Shown here in pieces: positions 1 to 4,984 of a stretch of DNA of 6,324 nt; the first letter of the stretch is position 1, and each line of letters opens with the position of its first letter. Under the pieces are notes generated by a model. That model was given only the letters and a program-made list of their open reading frames with translations. It was not told the origin of the DNA and ran no database searches. A program made the translations under genes and the position numbers. Where the stretch lies: positions 19,815 through 26,138 of the forward strand of contig DJUJ01000211.1 in assembly GCA_002438345.1 (NCBI GenBank), in the 5' to 3' direction. Origin of the DNA: Paenibacillus sp. UBA6285. GTDB taxonomy: Bacteria > Bacillota > Bacilli > Paenibacillales > Paenibacillaceae.

Positions 1-640
1 ATCTAATGTTCCTTCACTCTATAAACAAGCTAACAAGTTAATTTAACAGATTTCCTCATCGTCACTGGCAAAGAATATATGAGTGGCGTTGTCAACCCGT
101 TTGCTTATTGACTTGATATGGGCGTAACATTTACTTATAAAGTCCAAGGTGAAGTTGGAGGCATAGCCTAGGCTCTTGACCTTGTGGAACTTATTGTTGA
201 AGTCGTTCAGATGAAAGTTATTTTTGGGGATAACTAACATTTCTGAGTACATTCATATTTTCAAACTACAAACTACAAACTACAAACTAACTGTGCTTAA
301 ATCCTATTTCAAGAAGTGTGAGATTTTCAAAAACATGGTGTAGTTGAATTGAGACAGATTAGTTTCTATTTGAGGAAAGGCCACAACGGCTAAGAATAAT
401 TATGCGGTGACAAGAATTTATTTTTTTATAACAAAGTATTTGATATCGCAAAAACACACAAACTTTCAAATCGTGACGAATTTGAGATCACTGACGTTAA
501 TAATGCATATATTGAATGTGGTGAGTATACTTCAAGGCTCGTGGATGGGTGCTGGGACTCATTCATCTTGGGCTAAAGCAAATGAATTGATTCAAACTAT
601 TTCATTGTCTGATGAATTTAAAAAACTAAAATATAGAGAT
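1..640 (+). pseudogene. rmlA: Decayed rmlA (glucose-1-phosphate thymidylyltransferase), N-terminus outside window
   Basis: Intact RmlA joins dTTP and glucose 1-phosphate to give dTDP-glucose, the first step to dTDP-rhamnose. Here its sequence survives only in pieces spread over all three + frames: PSLYKQAN (11-34), TDFLIVTGKEYM (46-81), GVTFTYKVQG (121-150), VIFGDN (217-234), ILFQEV (301-318), QKHGVVE (328-348), FEERPQR (369-389), KNNYAVTRIYFF (392-427), NKVFDIAKTHKLSNRDEF (430-483), EITDVNNAYIECGEYT (484-531), GSWMGAGTHSSWAKANELI (536-592). These follow the RmlA family order without a large gap, recalling the short Bacillus form of about 245 residues, whose first 30 or so residues (with the LAGG nucleotide-binding loop) would lie left of base 1. 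Stops interrupt it at 109, 169, 235, 244, 298, 319 and 360. One-base losses fit at about 390 and 428, and a one-base gain at about 529-537. With so many lesions it cannot be functional. The 3' end is uncertain. Confidence 0.93.
262..289. repeat. Four perfect tandem copies of the heptamer CAAACTA
   Basis: CAAACTA occurs four times head to tail at 262-268, 269-275, 276-282 and 283-289. It sits inside the rmlA remnant, between the surviving GDN motif (229-234) and the ILFQEV motif (301-318), where family members are variable. The distance between the motifs is about one residue longer than in the RmlA I recall, so the array probably replaced or slightly expanded existing coding sequence by slippage. 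It is too short and lacks spacers, so it is not a CRISPR array. Confidence 0.97.
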
Positions 641-644
641 GCGC

Positions 645-686
645 CATACGCCATGCGATTAATTGAAACGAATTGCATGGCGTATG
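645..686. repeat. Long inverted repeat (16-bp arms, 10-base loop) at the rmlA/rmlC remnant junction
   Basis: The arms 645-660 (CATACGCCATGCGATT) and 671-686 (AATTGCATGGCGTATG) are complementary over 16 bp with a single G-T wobble, including 12 perfect outer base pairs. The loop is 661-670. No T-run follows, so it is not a typical rho-independent terminator. The left arm contains the ATG (653-655) that looks like the old rmlC start. It could be a small hairpin-forming repeat element, or a local inverted duplication made during decay. Confidence 0.9.
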
Positions 687-933
687 TATCATTAAACCCG
701 CGATCCATATACGATCTTGTTTTTTTATGGATAGTTATATCTGCGAAAGGATTCTTGCATATAATATGGATTATGCGTTAGATCATTGATTCGTTTTTTT
801 AAGTTGATCGGGTTTAGGATCAGTGTCAGAATAAACGTCAATATCTCGTTCCGCAAGGCTTTTCCCATGATTTTGCACGCTGCAACCTAATTCGGAGGTT
901 CTTTATAAGGATGTAGAAATCAATTATCAATAA
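653..933 (+). pseudogene. rmlC: Decayed and shortened rmlC (dTDP-4-dehydrorhamnose 3,5-epimerase)
   Basis: Intact RmlC epimerises C3 and C5 of dTDP-4-keto-6-deoxyglucose and is a cupin of about 180 residues. The remnant opens with MRLIETN (653-673) and NPRSIYD (695-715), resembling the family start (M-x-V/L-I-E-T ... E-P-x-x-x-x-D). After an apparent loss of about 45 residues it resumes with AKGFLHII (743-766), then DYALDH-stop-F (769-792; family D-V-V-V-D-L-R). The clearest part is NKRQYLVPQGFSHDFA (830-877), matching the family signature N-K-R-Q-x-x-x-P-x-G-F-A-H-G-F, followed in another frame by PNSEVLYKDVEINYQ and a stop (886-933; family P-N-T/S-E-V-x-Y-K). A stop at 779 and another at 787, at least three frame changes, and the missing C-terminal third (the W-x-D-P region) make it dead. 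The intact rmlB starts ten bases later. The 830-933 part is strong; the 5' part is weaker. Confidence 0.84.
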
Positions 934-943
934 GGGGGAATAG

Positions 944-1963
944 ATGTTGAAGCTACTCGTAACAGGAGGGGCTGGCTTTATCGGCAGTAACTTTGTAACC
1001 TACATGGTTAATAAATATCCAGACTATCAGATGATAAATCTTGATGCATTAACGTATGCGGGTAATCTTGAGAATTTGAAGAGTATCGAGTGTAATTCGA
1101 ACTATCAATTTATTAAAGGTGATATTACGGATGCTCAAAAGGTAGATGAAATCTTCCAGCAAGGAATTGATGTGGTTGTTAACTTTGCTGCGGAATCTCA
1201 CGTTGATCGAAGCATTTTAGAACCAGGAATCTTCGTTCATACGAATGTACTGGGTACGCAGGTGCTCCTTGATGCAACGCGGAAGTATGGTGTTCAGAAG
1301 TATGTACAGATTTCTACTGATGAGGTATATGGAACATTAGGTGATACCGGATTGTTTTCGGAGACCACACCTCTCGCACCGAACAGCCCCTATTCCGCAA
1401 GTAAGACAGGGGGGGATTTGTTAGTACGCGCATATCATGAAACATATGGTATGGATATTAATATTACTCGTTGCTCAAATAATTATGGACCGTATCATTT
1501 CCCTGAAAAGTTAATTCCGTTAATGATCTCTAACGCATTACATGATAAGAAACTCCCTGTCTATGGTGATGGGCTAAATGTTCGCGACTGGCTGTATGTT
1601 GAGGATCATTGCAGTGCGATTGACTTGGTTATTCATAACGGTAAAAGCGGTGAAGTTTACAATGTAGGTGGCAACAATGAACAGACGAATATTCAAATTG
1701 TAGAGAATATTCTAGAGGCGTTGAATAAACCAAAGTCATTGATTACCTATGTAACAGATCGTCCAGGTCATGACCGTCGCTATGCGATCGATGCTACGAA
1801 GCTTCGGACGGAGTTAGGATGGCAACCGCAATTTCCTTTTGAAAAAGGGATTAAGAAAACTATTCAGTGGTATCTCGACAATAAGGAATGGTGGACACGA
1901 ATTCAGAGTGGTGTGTATCAAACGTATTATGCGAAACAATATGGAGAGCGCTTAGGTGAGTAG
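944..1963 (+). CDS. rmlB: dTDP-glucose 4,6-dehydratase RmlB
   Basis: This soluble NAD-dependent enzyme turns dTDP-glucose into dTDP-4-keto-6-deoxyglucose, the second step of dTDP-L-rhamnose synthesis. The 339-residue product has the normal family length. It is an extended short-chain dehydrogenase: the NAD-binding loop TGGAGFIG lies at 7-14, DALTYAGNLENL at 34-45, FAAESHVDRS at 81-90, the catalytic STDEVYG at 124-130 (Thr125, Asp126, Glu127), and YSASK at 150-154 (Tyr150, Lys154). NNYGPYHFPEKLIP (179-192) and RPGHDRRYAID (273-283) are the usual sugar-nucleotide binding segments. A GGGGG ribosome binding site (934-938) sits six bases before the ATG. The upstream partners rmlA and rmlC are pseudogenes, so its substrate must come from an RmlA encoded elsewhere. 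The stop lies within the ribosome binding region of rmlD. All key residues are present and I see no damage. Confidence 0.98.
   Translation: MLKLLVTGGAGFIGSNFVTYMVNKYPDYQMINLDALTYAGNLENLKSIECNSNYQFIKGDITDAQKVDEIFQQGIDVVVNFAAESHVDRSILEPGIFVHTNVLGTQVLLDATRKYGVQKYVQISTDEVYGTLGDTGLFSETTPLAPNSPYSASKTGGDLLVRAYHETYGMDINITRCSNNYGPYHFPEKLIPLMISNALHDKKLPVYGDGLNVRDWLYVEDHCSAIDLVIHNGKSGEVYNVGGNNEQTNIQIVENILEALNKPKSLITYVTDRPGHDRRYAIDATKLRTELGWQPQFPFEKGIKKTIQWYLDNKEWWTRIQSGVYQTYYAKQYGERLGE
1954..1960 (+). promoter_or_regulatory. Ribosome binding site that favours the ATG start of rmlD
   Basis: AGGTGAG matches the anti-Shine-Dalgarno region (core AGGTGA) and its AGG is eight bases from the ATG at 1965. It lies inside the last codons of rmlB, which suggests coupled translation. 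A longer reading from GTG at 1956 would overlap this site and add only three residues (MSS) before the MRILVTGANGQLG opening. Confidence 0.65.
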
Positions 1964-1964
1964 T

Positions 1965-2816
1965 ATGAGAATACTTGTGACAGGTGCCAACGGTCAACTC
2001 GGGAAGGATGTTGTTCTTGTAGGGGCGCAAAAGGGTCACCATATACTGGCATGTACACGATATGAACTTGATATAACTAACCAGCTTCAGTGCGAAGAGG
2101 TGATTACGAGCACGAAGCCTGATGTAATTATTCATTGTGCAGCTTACACGGCAGTTGATGCTGCAGAAACGGATGAAGATGGTGCATATCTAGTCAATGC
2201 TGTAGGAAGTCGCAATATTGCTGTTGCTGCTGAGAAGATCGGGGCGAAGGTTTGCTATATTAGTACGGATTATGTATTCGATGGGAAGTCTTCCCTTCCT
2301 TACCGTGAATATGACAATACTAATCCTCAAACCGTGTATGGCAAGTCGAAACGAGCAGGTGAACATTTAGTTCAATCCTTATCGTCGAAATATTTTATTG
2401 TTCGCACATCATGGGTGTATGGAGTGCAGGGTAATAACTTTGTAAAGACGATGTTGAAGTTAGGTATGGAGAAGCCATCACTGCAAGTTGTACATGATCA
2501 AATTGGATCTCCGACTTATACGGTGGATTTGGCTCATTTCCTCGAGAGGCTTATAAAGACAGAGGCCTATGGCATCTATCATGCTTCAAATACGGGGAGT
2601 TGTTCATGGTTTGAATTTGCCCAGGCAATCTTTGATGAAGCTGGATTAAAGCCTGAATTGTTACCATGCTCAACCGATAAATTTACTCGGCCTGCCCCGA
2701 GACCGAGTAATTCTGTGATGGAACATCTATCGATCCGCACGAATGGATTGGAAGATCTGCGACCTTGGAGAGAGGCTTTACATGAGTTTGTTCCTTATTT
2801 AATCACCGATAAATAG
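1965..2816 (+). CDS. rmlD: dTDP-4-dehydrorhamnose reductase RmlD
   Basis: RmlD reduces dTDP-4-keto-L-rhamnose with NAD(P)H, the last step of dTDP-L-rhamnose synthesis in the cytoplasm. From the ATG at 1965 the protein has 283 residues, the usual length. The dinucleotide-binding loop GANGQLG is at 7-13, HCAAYTAVD at 57-65, the active-site YISTDYVFDG at 98-107, the catalytic YGKSK at 125-129, and RTSWVYG at 147-153. DQIGSPTY (178-185) and SNTGSCSWFEFA (208-219) are typical of Bacillales RmlD, and RPAPRPSNS (242-250) is the C-terminal substrate-side motif. I prefer the ATG because RmlD normally begins M-x-I-L-V-T-G and because of the AGGTGAG site; GTG at 1956 would give 286 residues and an eight-base overlap with rmlB. 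RmlD needs the product of RmlC, whose gene here is a remnant. A terminator follows, so rmlB and rmlD form the surviving end of an operon. Confidence 0.97.
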   Translation: MRILVTGANGQLGKDVVLVGAQKGHHILACTRYELDITNQLQCEEVITSTKPDVIIHCAAYTAVDAAETDEDGAYLVNAVGSRNIAVAAEKIGAKVCYISTDYVFDGKSSLPYREYDNTNPQTVYGKSKRAGEHLVQSLSSKYFIVRTSWVYGVQGNNFVKTMLKLGMEKPSLQVVHDQIGSPTYTVDLAHFLERLIKTEAYGIYHASNTGSCSWFEFAQAIFDEAGLKPELLPCSTDKFTRPAPRPSNSVMEHLSIRTNGLEDLRPWREALHEFVPYLITDK

Positions 2817-2826
2817 CCTTTAATAC

Positions 2827-2860
2827 AAGATCACTGCTTATTGTAGTGGTCTTATTTTTT
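2827..2860 (+). terminator. Rho-independent terminator after rmlD
   Basis: An 11-bp stem (2827-2837 with 2843-2853, two G-U pairs) closes a five-base TTATT loop and is followed by TTATTTTTTA-type T-rich sequence with six Ts at 2855-2860. It begins ten bases after the rmlD stop and separates the rml genes from the glycosyltransferases. Confidence 0.85.
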
Positions 2861-2872
2861 ATGAAAAATCCT

Positions 2873-2900
2873 TTCATACCATTCTGAAGTGCTCTATAAT
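2873..2900 (+). promoter_or_regulatory. Probable sigma-A promoter for the first glycosyltransferase
   Basis: A perfect -10 box TATAAT (2895-2900) follows a modest -35 TTCATA (2873-2878, four of six consensus bases) with a 16-base spacer. It lies just past the rmlD terminator and would give a leader of about 48 bases before the ATG at 2955. Confidence 0.6.
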
Positions 2901-2954
2901 CTAACAAGTGGAGGTGCTGTCATTCTCCCACTATGTTTATGAAGTAGGTGACCC

Positions 2955-3872
2955 ATGAGTAAAGTTCAAGTTCTTATGTCAACATACAATGGTGAGAAAT
3001 ATTTTGAAGAACAATTACACAGTATTCTCAATCAATCCTACGCCAATTTATCTATACTTATCCGTGATGACGGTTCGAAGGATAATACTGTTTCGCTAAT
3101 TCAGAAGTTCGTGAAAATGTTCCCTGACAAGATTCAGTTTATTAATGGCAGTAATGTAGGAGTTATACCTAGCTTTTACGCGTTGCTGCAAGCAGCTGAT
3201 ATTGAAGCATCATATATATGCTTTTGTGACCAAGACGATGTTTGGATGAATGATAAAGTTGAAAGAGCGGTTCAGGCTCTACTTTCGAGTGATATGCCTG
3301 GGATGTATTTCTCATCTACTATGCTGGCAGATCAAGATCTTAACCCACTCAAAATTTGGCCATCGGTTCCCTTGAAGAAACCATCCTTCTACAATGCCCT
3401 CGTGCAAAATATAGCAGTAGGAGCAACCGTTGTTATTAACAAATCAGCAAGAGAATTGATTGTTACGAAAGTAATTGAAACGAATAAACTTCAGATGCAT
3501 GATTGGTGGGCATATCTCTGTATATCTGCATTTGGTAATGTATATTATGATGAGAAGCCAACGATATATTATCGGCAGCATCTTAATAATGTTGTGGGAG
3601 GGCACCAATCTATTTTCCAGCTACTGCGAAGTAAATGGAAGAGCTTTCGCAAACATTCAGGTCAGAAGCTTTTAAAGCGGCAAGCATTGGAGTTCGAACG
3701 TCTATACAGTGACCAACTAGACTCTGCCAAGCTTCACCAACTTCAATTATTCACGCAACCACGTCCGACGCTATCGACTAGAATTCAATATATTCGTAAT
3801 TCTAATCTTTACCGTCAATCCAAGGCAGAGAATTTATTATTTAAATTTCTCATACTCATTGACTATATATAA
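2955..3872 (+). CDS. Family 2 glycosyltransferase, rhamnosyltransferase-like
   Basis: This 305-residue GT-A fold enzyme (GT2 family) probably moves a sugar from a nucleotide donor, perhaps dTDP-rhamnose, to a lipid-linked oligosaccharide on the cytoplasmic side of the membrane. MSTYNGEKYFEEQL (8-21) is the N-terminal donor-binding strand, RDDGSKDNT (37-45) the first acidic motif, and FCDQDDVW (90-97) the metal-binding D-x-D-like motif, in the form typical of rhamnosyltransferases of O-antigen and capsule loci. MHDWW (181-185) holds the probable catalytic-base aspartate (Asp183) and YYRQH (205-209) follows. The last 90 residues are basic and amphipathic, without a clear membrane helix. The ATG has an AGGTGA site at 2946-2951. 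It has its own promoter behind the rmlD terminator. The sugar and linkage cannot be read from sequence; rhamnose is an inference from motif type and the neighbouring rmlBD. Confidence 0.92.
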   Translation: MSKVQVLMSTYNGEKYFEEQLHSILNQSYANLSILIRDDGSKDNTVSLIQKFVKMFPDKIQFINGSNVGVIPSFYALLQAADIEASYICFCDQDDVWMNDKVERAVQALLSSDMPGMYFSSTMLADQDLNPLKIWPSVPLKKPSFYNALVQNIAVGATVVINKSARELIVTKVIETNKLQMHDWWAYLCISAFGNVYYDEKPTIYYRQHLNNVVGGHQSIFQLLRSKWKSFRKHSGQKLLKRQALEFERLYSDQLDSAKLHQLQLFTQPRPTLSTRIQYIRNSNLYRQSKAENLLFKFLILIDYI

Positions 3873-3980
3873 GCTGAAAAGGAAAGAAGATTCCCCATAG
3901 TTTGCACACAAATACTCAGCAGTTTAGACAAAATGTCATAATCCTCTAAACATGCCCTCCCCCAGTCTAGGAGATATTTA

Positions 3981-3989
3981 TGTTATAAT
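3981..3989 (+). promoter_or_regulatory. Extended -10 promoter (TGTTATAAT) before the second glycosyltransferase
   Basis: TGTTATAAT is a perfect extended -10 element (TGnTATAAT). No convincing -35 lies at the right distance, which extended -10 promoters tolerate. Transcription would start near 3996, giving a leader of about 35 bases to the GTG at 4031. Confidence 0.6.
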
Positions 3990-4016
3990 AATTGTCGGTA
4001 GGTTACTATATTTGTC

Positions 4017-4021
4017 AGGAG
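4017..4021 (+). promoter_or_regulatory. Ribosome binding site fixing the GTG start at 4031
   Basis: AGGAG lies nine bases before GTG 4031. The longer in-frame reading from TTG 3992 has no such site and would begin a few bases upstream of the predicted transcript start, so the GTG is preferred. Confidence 0.75.
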
Positions 4022-4030
4022 CGTTACGCA

Positions 4031-4984
4031 GTGAATGTAGATGTAAGTATACTTATTGTTAATTACAACACGTGTCGCCTGACGATGGATTGTCTCAGGT
4101 CGGTATATGACTCAGAAACGAACTTTTCCTATGAGATTATTTTGATAGACAACAATTCCCGCGATGATTCGGTAGAGAAGATTAGTAGAGAGTTTCCAGG
4201 TGTGATATTGATCGCAAATAACGACAATGTCGGTTTTGCCCGTGCTAATAATCAGGGAATGGAGGCTTCATCCGGACGGTATGTGCTTCTGCTGAATTCA
4301 GATACGGTGGTACGTAAGGATACGCTGGAGACAATGATCTCCTTTATGGATGGTCGGCCCGATGTTGGGGCGTCAGGCTGTAAGATTATTTTGCCGGATG
4401 GTTCGCTAGATAAAGCTTGCAAGCGGGGATTTCCTACACCGTCGGCTTCCTTCTATTATGCTTTTGGATTTAGTAAGCTGTTTCCGGATCGTCCTAGGTT
4501 TAATGGTTACCAGTTAGGATATTTGGACCCTGATCTTGATTACCCGATAGATTGTTTGGTTGGTGCGTTTATGCTACTGCGGCAGGAGACAATTGATCAG
4601 GTGGGTGGATTGGATGAGGAGTTCTTTATGTACGGTGAGGATTTAGATTGGTGTTATCGTATTAAAGAGGCTGGATGGGGGATTTATTATTATCCGAAGA
4701 CTTCTATCGTGCATCTTAAAGGCGGTAGCGCCAGACGCAGACCATTCAAGATCGTCTATGAATTCCACCGGGCAATGATTTTATTTCATCGTAAGCATTA
4801 TAGTAAGAAGTACAACAGTATGATAAATGGAACGGTCTATGCCGGTGTTGGTGTGAAGTTCGTACTTTCGCTTTTGCGGAATGCCTTAATCTCTCCTAAG
4901 ACTGTACCATCACCTGCTCAGAGCCTTAATACTGCCAGTGAAGCAGGTAGTCGTAACGATAAAAATACTGAGGTGAGTTCATGA
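4031..4984 (+). CDS. Family 2 glycosyltransferase, WbbL-like
   Basis: This 317-residue GT2 enzyme resembles WbbL-type rhamnosyltransferases, which extend undecaprenyl-linked repeat units. VSILIVNYNT (5-14) is the N-terminal strand, LIDNNSRDDS (38-47) the first acidic motif, NVGFARANNQG (66-76) the family's donor loop, and LLNSDT (87-92) the D-x-D-like metal site. VGAFMLLR (177-184) and FFMYGEDLDWCYR (198-210) carry the conserved E-D-x-D/E acceptor and catalytic-base region, with His228 after it. Residues 265-290 form a hydrophobic to amphipathic stretch that could rest on the membrane; the last 30 are a Ser, Thr and Ala-rich tail. The start is GTG 4031, chosen from the AGGAG site and the promoter position; TTG 3992 would add 13 residues. 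Its TGA overlaps the ATG of the next gene (ATGA), so the two are probably co-translated. The sugar transferred is not known. Confidence 0.93.
   Translation: MNVDVSILIVNYNTCRLTMDCLRSVYDSETNFSYEIILIDNNSRDDSVEKISREFPGVILIANNDNVGFARANNQGMEASSGRYVLLLNSDTVVRKDTLETMISFMDGRPDVGASGCKIILPDGSLDKACKRGFPTPSASFYYAFGFSKLFPDRPRFNGYQLGYLDPDLDYPIDCLVGAFMLLRQETIDQVGGLDEEFFMYGEDLDWCYRIKEAGWGIYYYPKTSIVHLKGGSARRRPFKIVYEFHRAMILFHRKHYSKKYNSMINGTVYAGVGVKFVLSLLRNALISPKTVPSPAQSLNTASEAGSRNDKNTEVSS

Larger units (their letters stand above)
3873..4030 (+). other. Intergenic leader between the two glycosyltransferases
   Basis: This 158-bp gap holds the extended -10 promoter and the AGGAG site listed separately. It also has a 7-bp inverted repeat GTTTAGA/TCTAAAC (3922-3928 with 3945-3951, 16-base loop) without a T-run, so no convincing terminator for the first glycosyltransferase is visible and read-through is likely. 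I see no coding remnant in it. Confidence 0.6.

Noticed and set aside
43..252. Antisense 69-codon open frame
   Set aside because: It has no ribosome binding site and lies opposite the best-preserved part of the rmlA remnant, so it is a shadow of former coding sequence on the other strand.
262..289. CRISPR or iteron-type array
   Set aside because: The units are 7 bp with no spacers and no cas or replication gene nearby; simple slippage explains them.
1..933. Sequencing error as the cause of the frameshifts and stops
   Set aside because: At least nine stop codons, several indels and large missing blocks in under 1 kb, next to five genes with no lesion over 5.3 kb, fit true decay rather than poor base quality.
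1860..2135. Antisense 91-codon open frame across the rmlB/rmlD junction
   Set aside because: It overlaps two intact, well-recognised genes and its translation shows no family features.
3475..3675. Second-frame 66-codon open frame inside the first glycosyltransferase
   Set aside because: It is fully contained in a clear GT2 gene in another frame and has no recognisable domain.
3922..3951. Terminator of the first glycosyltransferase
   Set aside because: The 7-bp AT-rich stem has a 16-base loop and no T-run after it, too weak to call.
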